DNA from: Nocardia colli
GTDB lineage: Bacteria; Actinomycetota; Actinomycetes; Mycobacteriales; Mycobacteriaceae
Direction of reading: 5' to 3'
Length of the DNA: 64,000 nucleotides
NCBI RefSeq assembly: GCF_008704205.1
Contig: NZ_VXLC01000008.1
Coordinates: forward strand, 248,001 to 312,000
A program made the position numbers and the translations under genes. Shown here piece by piece: positions 16,618-24,967 of the stretch. The number at the start of each line of letters is the position of its first letter. Position 1 is the stretch's first letter. Under the pieces are notes generated by a model. The model was not told the DNA's origin, searched no databases, and worked only from the letters and a program-made list of their open reading frames with translations.

Positions 16618-17874
16618 ATGACCACGGCTACCGTCATCCGGCCGTTGGCACCGAGCGAGGAGATCTTCGCCGGTAGTGAGGTTCTCGTCGGCTACTCGAT
16701 GCGACTGTCCGGTCGGTTGAGTCTGGTCGCGTTGTCCGCCGCGTTCGAGGAGGTGGTCCGAGCGCATCCGGCGCTCGGCGCGCATCTCGAGCCCGACGCG
16801 CACGGTCATCTCCTGGTCGAGTCAACCGGCAGCACACCCGAGATCACCGTGGTCGACGGCGATCCCGAACAGTTGCTGAGCGGTGCGCGGCTGGACCAGC
16901 GCACGGCCCTCGCCGGGTTGTGCGTGGTCCGCGACGGCGACAGCACCGGGGTGACCTTGGTGATCCATCACAGTGTCGCGGACGCGTGTCATGCGCTGGC
17001 GGTGCTCGCCGAACTGTGGGTCTGCTACAGCGAGATCTGCCGCGGCCGCAAGCCGGCGCACACCGCAGGACGGTTTCCGGACACGGTAGAGGACCTGCTG
17101 CACGCCCGGGGCGTGGAAAAGATGTCCGACGCAACCGGCTTCTCGCGTCCCCTGGCCCTCGCCGAATCGCTCGGCACGACCCAACCGGTCGAGGACGACA
17201 CGCCCTATCTACTACCACTGACGGCGCGCTGCCGTCTGACCAAGCGCGAGACCGCCGCGCTCGCCGACCTCGCGCACCGCGAGGGCACCACGATCAACGG
17301 GCTGGCCTCGGCCGCGATCCTGCTCACCGAGGCCGAGCTGCGCGAGCTGCCGCTGACCGAGCTCAGCTACACCTACTCCGTCGACCTGCGCAACCGGGTG
17401 ACCCCGGCGATCGGCCACACCGAGGGCACGAACGTCCTCGGCTTCGCCGATTTCGTGCCCACTCGGCAGGAGGGCCCGACGCTGGTCGGCCTGGCCCGCG
17501 GGATCAGCGATGGGCTGCGCCGCGGGCTGGCGAGCGGCGTCGTGCAGCAGACGCCGCTGCACATCCCCGACATCGCGTCCGGTCCGCCGCCGCGGGCGCC
17601 CGGCATCGTGCTGGCCACCAACTGGGGCCGGATCGAACCGCCCCGACTACCGGAAGGGTTGCGGGTCAACGACTTTCGCACGGTGATGATCGCGAAACCG
17701 GACCGGGCCGGGCATCGGTTGCAGCAGCCGAGCGGCACCATCATCATCAGCACGTTCGATGATCAGCTCAGTATCGAGATCCATCATCCGGTGGAGACCA
17801 CGGTGCAGCAGCGACGCCGGGTGCGGCTGCTCGCGGCGCATCTGGACGCGGTCCGCGAGGCCGGCGTCGCATAA
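16618..17874 (+). CDS. PapA5-like acyltransferase, copy 1
   Basis: This 418-residue protein belongs to the condensation-domain-like acyltransferases that include the mycobacterial phthiocerol dimycocerosyl transferase PapA5. The catalytic motif is complete: His117-His118-Ser-Val-Ala-Asp122. A second conserved stretch near the C-terminus reads LATNWGRIEPP. The family moves acyl groups from carrier proteins or CoA to hydroxyl acceptors, usually lipids. GGAGGG lies upstream of the ATG. A second copy follows 150 bases downstream with its motif at exactly the same residue numbers, so the pair arose by tandem duplication. The substrate is not known; no polyketide synthase is in the window. Confidence 0.82.
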   Translation: MTTATVIRPLAPSEEIFAGSEVLVGYSMRLSGRLSLVALSAAFEEVVRAHPALGAHLEPDAHGHLLVESTGSTPEITVVDGDPEQLLSGARLDQRTALAGLCVVRDGDSTGVTLVIHHSVADACHALAVLAELWVCYSEICRGRKPAHTAGRFPDTVEDLLHARGVEKMSDATGFSRPLALAESLGTTQPVEDDTPYLLPLTARCRLTKRETAALADLAHREGTTINGLASAAILLTEAELRELPLTELSYTYSVDLRNRVTPAIGHTEGTNVLGFADFVPTRQEGPTLVGLARGISDGLRRGLASGVVQQTPLHIPDIASGPPPRAPGIVLATNWGRIEPPRLPEGLRVNDFRTVMIAKPDRAGHRLQQPSGTIIISTFDDQLSIEIHHPVETTVQQRRRVRLLAAHLDAVREAGVA

Positions 17875-18024
17875 CCCGCCGCGCGAAACCGCTCTGAGAC
17901 GGGCCTGAAACTCCCCTCGGCAATCGTTGACCGGCGGCCGGATAACCAATTGCTCCGGCGCGCGTGCGGGGTCTTTGATCTGGCGTCGGCACGCATAACT
18001 CGGTACGGCTTGAAGGGGAGCTCC

Positions 18025-19251
18025 ATGACCACGTCCACTGTTGTCCGCCCGCTCGACCCGAGTGAACTGATGTTCGCGGGGGTCGGAGCCTATGTGGGAT
18101 ACGCCGTCGAGGTGTCCGGCCGGTTGGACCTGACGGCACTGTCCGCCGCGTATGCGGCGGTCGTGCGCGCCTATCCGGTGTTCGGTGCGCGGCTGGAACC
18201 GTCCGACGATGGCGGCCACGTTCTCGTGACCTCGACCGCGACGCCGGAAATCTCGGTGGTCGACGACGATTCGGGTCGCTTGCTGATCGACCAGAAATTC
18301 GATCAACGGGTCGCGCTGAGCGCGGTGTGCGTGGTCCGCGCCGGGGACACCGCCAGCGTGACACTGCTGACGCATCACAGCGTGGCCGATGCCTATCACT
18401 CGTTGGCGGTGCTGGCCGAGCTGTGGTCGTGCTACACCGATGCCGTTGCCGGACATTCGCTCGACCGGCGGGTGCGCCCGTATCCGGCGTCCATCGAGGA
18501 GTTGCTGGCCGAACGCGGCGTCGAGAAGATGACCTTTCCGGATCCGGACGAGCAGCCGGCAGTATCGGCGCCGGCCACCGACCCGGTGGTGGACGAGGAC
18601 GGCTGGCAGAGCGCGCCGCAGGTTTCGCGGTGCCGCCTTTCGACGGCCGAGACCGCGGCGCTGATCGAGCTCGGGCATCGGGAGGGCGTGACCATCAACG
18701 GCCTCGTCTCCGCGGCAGTTCTGTTGAGCGAGGCCGAGATTCGCGAATTGCCGCTCACCGAACTGCTCTACATCTATCCGGTCGATCTGCGCACCAGGAT
18801 CACGCCGACAGCGGGCCTGACCGACGGCACCAATCTGCTCGGATTCGCCACCTACACCCCGGCCGAGCCCGCCGGCCTGCTCGATCTCGCCCGCGGTATC
18901 TGCGAGTCGCTGCGGGTCGCATTGGCGGCAGGCATCGTGCAGCAGACTCCGCTACACATTCCCGAAATGGGCATGAGCGCCATCGCGCCGGTCCCCGGCC
19001 TGGTGATCATGACCAACTGGGGCCGGGTGCCGGAGCTGCGCGCACCGGAGGGCTTGCGGATCAACGACTTCCGCTCCACGCTCACCGCGGCAACCGATCT
19101 CGGAGCTCCGCCGCAACCCGGCGGCACCTGCATCCTCAGTACGTTCGACGGCCGCCTGAGCATCGAGATCCATCACTCGAAAGCGGCTGCCGCGCAACAG
19201 CAACGGCGCGTGGACAGCTTCGCGGCAAGGCTGCGCGCCGCCATTTCATAA
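18025..19251 (+). CDS. PapA5-like acyltransferase, copy 2
   Basis: This 408-residue tandem paralogue of the preceding gene has His117-His118-Ser-Val-Ala-Asp122 intact and the matching C-terminal IMTNWGRVPEL. The start at 18025 is supported by AAGGGGAG just upstream and by alignment of its N-terminus (MTTSTVVRPLDPSE) with copy 1 (MTTATVIRPLAPSE). The two copies differ most in the linker around residue 175. Both are expected to be cytoplasmic. The 3' end overlaps the convergent TetR gene by six bases. Confidence 0.82.
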   Translation: MTTSTVVRPLDPSELMFAGVGAYVGYAVEVSGRLDLTALSAAYAAVVRAYPVFGARLEPSDDGGHVLVTSTATPEISVVDDDSGRLLIDQKFDQRVALSAVCVVRAGDTASVTLLTHHSVADAYHSLAVLAELWSCYTDAVAGHSLDRRVRPYPASIEELLAERGVEKMTFPDPDEQPAVSAPATDPVVDEDGWQSAPQVSRCRLSTAETAALIELGHREGVTINGLVSAAVLLSEAEIRELPLTELLYIYPVDLRTRITPTAGLTDGTNLLGFATYTPAEPAGLLDLARGICESLRVALAAGIVQQTPLHIPEMGMSAIAPVPGLVIMTNWGRVPELRAPEGLRINDFRSTLTAATDLGAPPQPGGTCILSTFDGRLSIEIHHSKAAAAQQQRRVDSFAARLRAAIS

Positions 19252-19896
19252 CCGGGGCAACAGTTCCGGCGCGAGCAGGAGCTGGGCCAGGCTGTCCGCG
19301 ACCCAGTTCTCCGCGTCCGCACCGGACCAGCCGCGGTCCTCGATGAGCGAGCGGTACACGTCGTAGGTCGTCACCGCGTACATGATGTCGGCCGCGCGCT
19401 CGGCGCTGAGGCCCGGGCGCAGGGCGCCCTTCGCGGCCAGTTCCGGGGTGATGTGCCGAGGTCCGTCGTAGCGGCCGCGCTCGGCCTCGGCGAGAAAGTT
19501 GCCGACATCGGGGTCCGCCGACGCGGTCATCCGCATGACGTCCAGCAGGCCGGTATAGCGCTCGGACACCTGCCGCATGTGCTTGGCGTACAGCGCGAGT
19601 TGGCGCACCGGGTCGGGCTCGGCGAAGAGTTCGCGCACCCATTCCCGCTCCGGCGGCGGGGTGGCGGCCTCTTCGTCGGGGCCGGCGACGAGCACTGCGG
19701 CCGCCTCGGCGAGCACCGCGACCTTGGTGCCGAACGCCTGGTAGATCGTCTGCACGTGCACGCCGGCCGCGTCGGCGACGGCCTGCAGCGTGGTCGCCGC
19801 GTATCCGTGTTCGGCGAACAGGGTCGCGGCCGCCTCGGCCACCTTGCGTCGCGTGGCCTGGCGACGGCCACCGCGGGGCTGGATCGGTCTTGACAT
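19246..19896 (-). CDS. TetR-family regulator
   Basis: This 216-residue protein has an N-terminal helix-turn-helix (AATTLQAVADAAGVHVQTIYQAF) and a TetR-like C-terminal ligand domain. The ATG at 19896 (MSRPIQPRGG) is favoured over one four codons upstream because GGTGGG precedes it. It is divergent from the glycosyltransferase gene, with a 28-base palindrome between them, and so probably represses that gene and itself. Confidence 0.85.
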   Translation of the reverse strand: MSRPIQPRGGRRQATRRKVAEAAATLFAEHGYAATTLQAVADAAGVHVQTIYQAFGTKVAVLAEAAAVLVAGPDEEAATPPPEREWVRELFAEPDPVRQLALYAKHMRQVSERYTGLLDVMRMTASADPDVGNFLAEAERGRYDGPRHITPELAAKGALRPGLSAERAADIMYAVTTYDVYRSLIEDRGWSGADAENWVADSLAQLLLAPELLPRL

Positions 19897-19910
19897 GCCC
19901 ACCAGCATAT

Positions 19911-19938
19911 CTATAGTTCACTATATAGTCAGCTATAG
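19911..19938. promoter_or_regulatory. TetR operator palindrome
   Basis: A 28-base inverted repeat with outer arms CTATAG/CTATAG and an inner ACTATATAGT core lies between the divergent TetR (start 19896) and glycosyltransferase (start 19952) genes. Its AT-rich composition contrasts with the flanks. It ends 13 bases before the glycosyltransferase start, where a bound repressor would block transcription. Confidence 0.6.
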
Positions 19939-19951
19939 GTAAGGAGTTCCC

Positions 19952-21100
19952 GTGCGTGTGCTCTGTTCGACCACACCGATGGAAGGCGTGTTCGCGCCCG
20001 CCCTGCCGTTGCTCACCGAGTTGGTGCGGGCCGGTCACGAGGTACTGGTCGTCACCGCACCGGATCTGGCCGACCGGGTGCGCGCGACCGGGCTGCCGAC
20101 CGCGGTCGCCGGGCCACCCGCGCCGGTCGCGGCCGCACAGGCCGTCGCCGATCCGGTGTTCGCGGGTGGCGGGCAACCGTGGCGGATCGGTGCGGTGATG
20201 TTCGCGCGGGTCATGGCGCCGGCGAAGCTGCCCGAGCTCAGCCGGATCGCGGCCGAGTTCCGGCCCGATCTGATCCTGCAACCGCCGGTGGATCTCGCGG
20301 CGCCGATCGTGGCCGCTACCTTGGGGATTCCGTCGATCACCTATGGCACCGGGTTGCTGTTGGAGTCGGAGTTGATGGCGGCGATGGCGGAATGGGTGGC
20401 ACCGCTGTGGGATTCGGCCGGTCTCGCACCGGACCCACATGCCGGAATGTATCGGACCGGTTATCTGGATCCGGTTCCCGTTGCACTGCAACGAGATCGA
20501 GGTCCGGCGGCGGGATGTGCACGGCCGATCCAGCCGCACGTGCCGGGGTCGCGGGCCGAGGCGCTGCCCGACTGGGCGGAGAAGCTCGGTAATCGGCCGG
20601 TGGTCTACTTCTCGCTCGGCACGGTGCCTATCTTCAATCAGCCCAGCATGTTCGAGCCGGTGCTGCGGGCGTTGGCGGATCTAGAGGTCGAGGCGATCGT
20701 CACGGTCGGCCGGACGAACGATCCCGAGGCGTTCGGCTCGTTGCCCGCGAATATCCATCTGGAGCAATGGTTGCCGCTCGCGGCGGTGCTGGCGCGGTGC
20801 GATGCGGTGGTCTGTCACGGGGGCGCGGGGACGACGCTGGCCGCGTTGTCGCACGGGCTTCCGCTGCTTCTGCTGCCACGCGGCGCGGATCAATTCCCGA
20901 CGGCAGCAGCCTGCCAGGTGGTGGGTGCGGCTCAGGTAGTGCCTCCGGATATGGCCACGGCGGACACTGTTCGAAGCGGGATCGAGGCGATGCTCACGGA
21001 CGCGTCATATGCCGCTGCGGCAGCACGATTGAAGTCCGATATCGATGGAATGCCTTCGCCCGCGACAGTGGCAGGTGAGCTGTTCGAAGTCCCCTTTTGA
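19952..21100 (+). CDS. MGT-type UDP-sugar glycosyltransferase
   Basis: This 382-residue protein belongs to glycosyltransferase family 1. The N-terminal Rossmann half begins MRVLCSTTPMEGVFAPALPL. The C-terminal donor-binding half contains VVYFSLGT near residue 217 and the nucleotide-sugar motif HGGAGTTLAALSHGLPLLLLP near residue 290. Family members glycosylate macrolides, other natural products or xenobiotics. It starts at GTG with AAGGAG upstream. The divergent TetR gene suggests induction by the acceptor or by a toxic small molecule, which would fit a detoxifying role. That role is inference. Confidence 0.85.
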   Translation: MRVLCSTTPMEGVFAPALPLLTELVRAGHEVLVVTAPDLADRVRATGLPTAVAGPPAPVAAAQAVADPVFAGGGQPWRIGAVMFARVMAPAKLPELSRIAAEFRPDLILQPPVDLAAPIVAATLGIPSITYGTGLLLESELMAAMAEWVAPLWDSAGLAPDPHAGMYRTGYLDPVPVALQRDRGPAAGCARPIQPHVPGSRAEALPDWAEKLGNRPVVYFSLGTVPIFNQPSMFEPVLRALADLEVEAIVTVGRTNDPEAFGSLPANIHLEQWLPLAAVLARCDAVVCHGGAGTTLAALSHGLPLLLLPRGADQFPTAAACQVVGAAQVVPPDMATADTVRSGIEAMLTDASYAAAAARLKSDIDGMPSPATVAGELFEVPF

Positions 21101-21220
21101 GCCATCTCAAATATAGCGGAGCGAGCGCGGAAAAACATCCGCATTCAGAACGATGTTTCCGCAGGTGGCCGCGCCTAACCTAGGGGCTACTACCCGGACA
21201 AATTGCTGTGCGGAGGAATC

Positions 21221-22084
21221 GTGGAAAACCTGACGAATACGGTCATGTGCCGAGTTCTCGGGCCGATCGAGATCGAGATCGGCGGCGTTGCGATCGATCT
21301 GCGGGCGCCGCGGCCGCGCCAGCTGCTGGCCGCCCTGTCCTTCGCGGCGGGCTCGCCGGTCTCGAACGAGGTGCTGGCCGAATATCTGTGGGGGCGTGCG
21401 GCGCTGGATCAGCCGGGCGCCAATGTGCGGGTCGTGGTGCACCGGTTGCGCGCCGCGCTCGGGCCGCATTCCGGCCGGCTGCTCCAGCTCGATCGATGCG
21501 GTTATCGGCTGCTGCTCGCGTCCGAGCAGACCGATCACGGGCAGTTCACCGAACTGGTCGCCGCGGGCCTTCGGGCGCTGGTCGACGGTAGGGCGGCCGA
21601 GGCGGTCGACACGCTGCGCGCGAGTCTCGCGTTGTGGCGCGGGCAGCCGTGGGCCGAGCTCGGCGATTCGCCGGAGTTGCTCGGAGCGCGGGCGAAGTTG
21701 CTGGAGCTGCGGGAGTTGGCGATCGAGGAGTTGCAGGCCGCCCGGCTGGCATCCGGGGACACCGCGGCGGCGGTTGCGGCCTTGAGCGAGGCCGTTATTC
21801 AGGCGCCGTATCGCGAACGTCGTTGGGAGCTACTGGTTGTCGCGCTGTTCCGCAGCGGCAGGCAGGCCGACGCGCTCGCGGAGCTGCGAAAGGTACGCAG
21901 GTTGCTGATGGACGAGATCGGGGTGGAGCCGGGTCCCGCGCTGCGTGATCTGGAGCGGCGACTGCTCGACCACGACCCGGGACTGCTGCTGCGGGACACC
22001 TCGATTCGCACGGCGGCCAGCCGGGCCACCGGAACTCTCGTGCGCGGTTTCCGGACCTACCCGGCCGCGCGGCAAGCGAGTTGA
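21221..22084 (+). CDS. Short SARP transcriptional activator
   Basis: This 287-residue regulator has an OmpR-like winged helix in the first 95 residues (RQLLAALSFAAG, then VVVHRLRAALG) and a bacterial transcriptional activation domain ending near PGPALRDLERRLLDHDP. This is the architecture of the Streptomyces antibiotic regulatory proteins, without the ATPase and TPR parts of AfsR. The GTG at 21221 is chosen because GGAGGA lies four bases upstream. Its stop codon touches the stop of the convergent 33-residue peptide gene, which could be its target or may just be a neighbour. Confidence 0.82.
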   Translation: MENLTNTVMCRVLGPIEIEIGGVAIDLRAPRPRQLLAALSFAAGSPVSNEVLAEYLWGRAALDQPGANVRVVVHRLRAALGPHSGRLLQLDRCGYRLLLASEQTDHGQFTELVAAGLRALVDGRAAEAVDTLRASLALWRGQPWAELGDSPELLGARAKLLELRELAIEELQAARLASGDTAAAVAALSEAVIQAPYRERRWELLVVALFRSGRQADALAELRKVRRLLMDEIGVEPGPALRDLERRLLDHDPGLLLRDTSIRTAASRATGTLVRGFRTYPAARQAS

Positions 22085-22186
22085 TCAGGACGATCCGGCG
22101 GTGGCGCCGGACACCAGCATCGACATCACCCAGGCGAAGGCCTGACCGAGAACGGTCATCCAATCGCCCACATTGAACGATCCCAT
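22085..22186 (-). CDS. 33-residue amphipathic or hydrophobic peptide
   Basis: A very short frame starts MGSFNVGDWMTVLG and ends in GATAGSS. AGAAGGA lies nine bases upstream of the ATG. The middle is a Trp/Met/Val/Leu-rich helix and the ends are polar; the only charged residue is Asp8. It begins 28 bases after the beta-helix protein gene on the same strand and its stop codon directly abuts the SARP stop codon. The ribosome site, operon position and exact fit into the gap support a real gene. A secreted signalling, pore-forming or bacteriocin-like peptide is possible, but no family is recognised. Confidence 0.6.
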   Translation of the reverse strand: MGSFNVGDWMTVLGQAFAWVMSMLVSGATAGSS

Positions 22187-22214
22187 AGCGAATTTCCTTC
22201 TGGTCGTGATATTT

Positions 22215-23312
22215 TCAGCGAATACCCGCATCGGGACGGACCTCGTCGCCCGCGGCGGTGAGGTCGCAGGAGTGATCGTTGCCGAGATTGCCGCCGGTGG
22301 AGATGATGACGGCGAACACCTTCTTGCAGTTCTGCTCGCCGAGTCCCGCGGTGTTCTGCGCGATGGTCGAACCGCGCAGAATCAGATGCCCCATGCCGGG
22401 ATTGACGACATCGGTGAACTGATACGGCAGGGTGTCGAGATAGGCGGGGGCGATGTTGATGCCGCCGCCGCCCTCGTCCGCGCTGTTGCCCGTGACGACA
22501 GTGTCGATGAGCACCACCTCGCCGACGCCGCGGATGTCGAGTCCGCCGCCGCGGCCGGCGAATCCGCCGAAGCGATACCACTTGGTGCGCGGGTTGACCA
22601 CGTGGTTGCCGGTGATCGCGGTGCGGGTGAAGGTGCAGGTGTTGTCGCAGCGGACTCCCCCGGCCTCGCCCGCCGCATTGCCGGTGATGATGCTGTCGGT
22701 GGCTTTCAGGTCTGCGACCGGGATATTGAAGATGCCGCCGCCGTAGTCGGCGGCGTTCCCGGTGACGGTCACGTGATCGAGAATCAGCTTGCCGGAGTTG
22801 GCGATTCCGCCGCCGCCGGTCTCGAACAGCGGGATCTCGTGCTCGGCCGCATTGCCGCCGGTGATGGTGAGCCCCGAGATGGAGACGTGCGCCGTGGTCA
22901 GCACGGCGCGATCGCGGTGCCCGGCATCGATGACGGTGCGATCCTGCCCTGCGCCTTGAATGGTGGTGTCGGCGTTGACGTCGAGATCGCCGGTGGCGGG
23001 GTCGATCAAGGGGCCGTTGGTGTTCCAGAAGTTCGGCGGGATGGTCAGCTCGTATCGGCCCTCGGGAACTCGAATGGTGCTGCCCGGGCGGACATTCGCG
23101 GCCTGCACCGCGGCGCGCAGCGTGCATTCGCCGGCGTCGGTGCGGCATTGCCCGTCGAACGGATTCGCCGCCGCGCCGTCGGCGGTGGTGGTCACGGTGA
23201 ACACTTCGGGCGACGTCCCCGCCGAACCGGTATCCGCGGCCGCACGCGGCGGCGCTCCGCACAGCACGCCGAGGAATACGACACCGATCATCGAAATAGG
23301 CGAAATCTTCAT
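22215..23312 (-). CDS. Secreted right-handed beta-helix protein (CSLREA type)
   Basis: This 365-residue protein has a signal peptide (MKISPISMIGVVFLGVLCGA, then PRAAA). It then has the start of a CSLREA-like module (FTVTTTADGAAANPFDG, then CTLRAAVQAAN) and a series of beta-helix coils with repeated ITGN/VTGN turns (GLTITGGNAAE, VTVTGNAADYGGGI, TVVTGNSADEGGGG). Such repeats form parallel beta-helices in surface or secreted proteins. Several cysteines could form disulfides. The ATG at 23312 is chosen because it gives the signal peptide. The function is unknown; the 33-residue peptide gene follows. Confidence 0.8.
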   Translation of the reverse strand: MKISPISMIGVVFLGVLCGAPPRAAADTGSAGTSPEVFTVTTTADGAAANPFDGQCRTDAGECTLRAAVQAANVRPGSTIRVPEGRYELTIPPNFWNTNGPLIDPATGDLDVNADTTIQGAGQDRTVIDAGHRDRAVLTTAHVSISGLTITGGNAAEHEIPLFETGGGGIANSGKLILDHVTVTGNAADYGGGIFNIPVADLKATDSIITGNAAGEAGGVRCDNTCTFTRTAITGNHVVNPRTKWYRFGGFAGRGGGLDIRGVGEVVLIDTVVTGNSADEGGGGINIAPAYLDTLPYQFTDVVNPGMGHLILRGSTIAQNTAGLGEQNCKKVFAVIISTGGNLGNDHSCDLTAAGDEVRPDAGIR

Positions 23313-23380
23313 CTGACCAACCACTCTCGGCACGACTGCTCCGGATCGAGACGGCGCCTGCCCGACGCACTGTCTCAGTC

Positions 23381-23405
23381 GTTTCGGTTCTAACAGAACC
23401 GAAAC
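23381..23405. promoter_or_regulatory. 25-base perfect inverted repeat
   Basis: The arms GTTTCGGTTCT and AGAACCGAAAC are perfect, with AAC between them. It lies 68 bases upstream of the beta-helix protein start and 69 bases beyond the end of the leftward DUF4873 gene. It could be an operator for the beta-helix gene or part of a terminator. The short loop and absent T-run favour an operator. Confidence 0.5.
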
Positions 23406-23473
23406 CCGTGCCGTGGCCGGTCGGACAGTTCCTTCGCTATTGCACAATCGCCCCGGGCGTGTCGACAGGACAC

Positions 23474-23821
23474 CTACGGCAGCGGATAGGGCGGGGTGCT
23501 CTTGCCCATGATCCGGTACCGATCCCACAGGTCGCGGTCGCCCACCACAGCGGGCCGAGCGTCCGCGCCGGCGCGCACCACGCAGGCGGTTCGCTGCTCG
23601 TCGCCGAGGATCTCGGTGAGGGCGTCGTTGGCCTCGATGCGCCCGACCCAGCGGTAGACGCCGTCGGTCGGCTCCGGGTAGCCGCGAAGTTCCAGGCGGA
23701 CCGGCACCTCCACGCCGCGCACGACGAGCGTTGCGTCACCGTAGTAGTCGGCGCCGGCGTGCGGGCTGCGGTCGGCTGCGCTGCGTTGCGCCATGGCGTC
23801 CACCTTTTCGAACCTGGCCAT
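23474..23821 (-). CDS. DUF4873 domain protein, copy 1
   Basis: This 115-residue protein contains one DUF4873 domain: YYGDATLVVRGVEVPVRLELRG, then GVYRWVGRI, and a C-terminal WDRYRIMGKSTPPYP. It aligns along its length with copy 2 at 27053-27385. In other actinobacteria the domain is often found beside or fused to flavin or diiron oxygenases; its function is unknown. A second ATG at 23794 is possible. The gene diverges from the diiron oxygenase operon with a palindrome between them, and so is probably part of the same regulon. Confidence 0.78.
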   Translation of the reverse strand: MARFEKVDAMAQRSAADRSPHAGADYYGDATLVVRGVEVPVRLELRGYPEPTDGVYRWVGRIEANDALTEILGDEQRTACVVRAGADARPAVVGDRDLWDRYRIMGKSTPPYPLP

Positions 23822-23873
23822 TCCGTGTCTCAGACAATCTTGACAATACCGACCGGCGGTTCCAGACTCAAGG

Positions 23874-23899
23874 GTATCGGTACCAGCGGTACCGGATAC
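23874..23899. promoter_or_regulatory. Operator between DUF4873 and diiron oxygenase genes
   Basis: This near-perfect inverted repeat has halves GTATCGGTACC and GGTACCGGATAC separated by AGC. It sits in the 153-base gap between the divergent starts at 23821 and 23975. Its GGTACC core and flanking ATAC/GTAT recall the operators at 28728-28785 in front of the TetR gene at 28802. One regulator for both sites is possible but unproven. Confidence 0.5.
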
Positions 23900-23974
23900 A
23901 ACTTTCGCGATCGTGCGCCGTTGCGGGTCGAGGCCGGCGACGCACGCGCGTGACCCGGAAGAGAGCCGAGCACG

Positions 23975-24967
23975 ATGGGAACGCCGAGCCCCGAGCCGAT
24001 CGAATTCCACTCGCCGACAACCACTTCGGGTGCACCGGTACGGCGACGACGCACCGTCGCCGAGCGCAGGCTCAGCGCCAGGCGACTGCTGCTCGACGCC
24101 GCGGACGAAACCTACGACGGCGACCTGGATATCGACTGGTCGGCGCCGATCGATCCCGGAAAGCACTGGCTGCCGGACAATCTCAGCACCATCCACGACA
24201 CCTGGCTGTGGCATCGGATGGGCACCGAACAGCGTGCCACCCTGGCCAGATACGAGCTCGCCAACCTGCTGACGCTGGCCGTCTACGCCGACGCCGCCCG
24301 GTCCATGCTGCTGTTCCGCGAGATCATCGAGGCCTCCGGCCCGGCCGACGACGAGACCCGCGCCGCGCTGGCCGGCATCCACGCCGACAGCCGCACCATG
24401 GCCATGTTCGGCCGGATGGTGCACAAGAGCGGCCTCGCTCCGTATCGACGACCGGTGCTCGCCCAGGTGGTTTCCCGGCTGGTGCTGTTGACGCCGAAGA
24501 ACACCGCGACCTCGGCGGTGACACTGCTGATCCAGCAGGCCATGTACGACCTGGCCGCCGCGATCGCCGACGATCCGGACGTCCAGCCGCATCTACGGCA
24601 GCTGATGAAGATCCACCGGGTCGCGGCGCAACGCAATCTGGCCTACGCGCAGGACGAGCTGATCGCCGAAATCGACGAGCACGGAAGGCTTTCCAACGCG
24701 ATCGCCGCGCTCTGGACCGCGGCGGCGACCAGCGTGCTCTATCCGGCGCTCATCGCGCCGCGCCCGTATCGCGCGGCCGGCGTGCGCGCCCGGCACGCCC
24801 TGCCCACCGCTCTGCTCAGCCGCCACTACTCGGCCTCGGCCCGCACCTACACCGAATCCTTTGTGCGCCAGGGCGTTCAGATCGGATTGTTCGGCGGCCC
24901 ACTGACCACAACGATTCTCCGGCTCGGCCGCGTCTGGCCCGGCACCACCTCGAGGAGGCAGCGATGA
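23975..24967 (+). CDS. AurF-like diiron protein with lost metal ligands
   Basis: This 330-residue paralogue of the next gene aligns with it from about residue 27 (shared YDGDLDIDW, HKSGL, QPHLRQL-MKIH). AurF-type N-oxygenases bind two irons through Glu101, Glu136, His139, Glu196, His223, Glu227 and His230 (AurF numbering). At the matching sites this protein has Glu94 and His214 kept, but Asp138, Thr141, a Gln187-Gln188 pair, Ala218 and Asn221 elsewhere. At least four of seven ligands are gone, so it should not form the normal diiron centre. Length and codon use are normal, so it is not a decaying gene. Its stop overlaps the next start (ATGA), suggesting a fixed ratio and perhaps a heterodimer. 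Confidence 0.78.
   Translation: MGTPSPEPIEFHSPTTTSGAPVRRRRTVAERRLSARRLLLDAADETYDGDLDIDWSAPIDPGKHWLPDNLSTIHDTWLWHRMGTEQRATLARYELANLLTLAVYADAARSMLLFREIIEASGPADDETRAALAGIHADSRTMAMFGRMVHKSGLAPYRRPVLAQVVSRLVLLTPKNTATSAVTLLIQQAMYDLAAAIADDPDVQPHLRQLMKIHRVAAQRNLAYAQDELIAEIDEHGRLSNAIAALWTAAATSVLYPALIAPRPYRAAGVRARHALPTALLSRHYSASARTYTESFVRQGVQIGLFGGPLTTTILRLGRVWPGTTSRRQR

Noticed and set aside
23975..24967. Diiron paralogue as a pseudogene
   Set aside because: Although ligands are lost, the frame is full length, codon use is normal and stop-start overlap with the active gene is kept, which argues for a functional non-catalytic protein.
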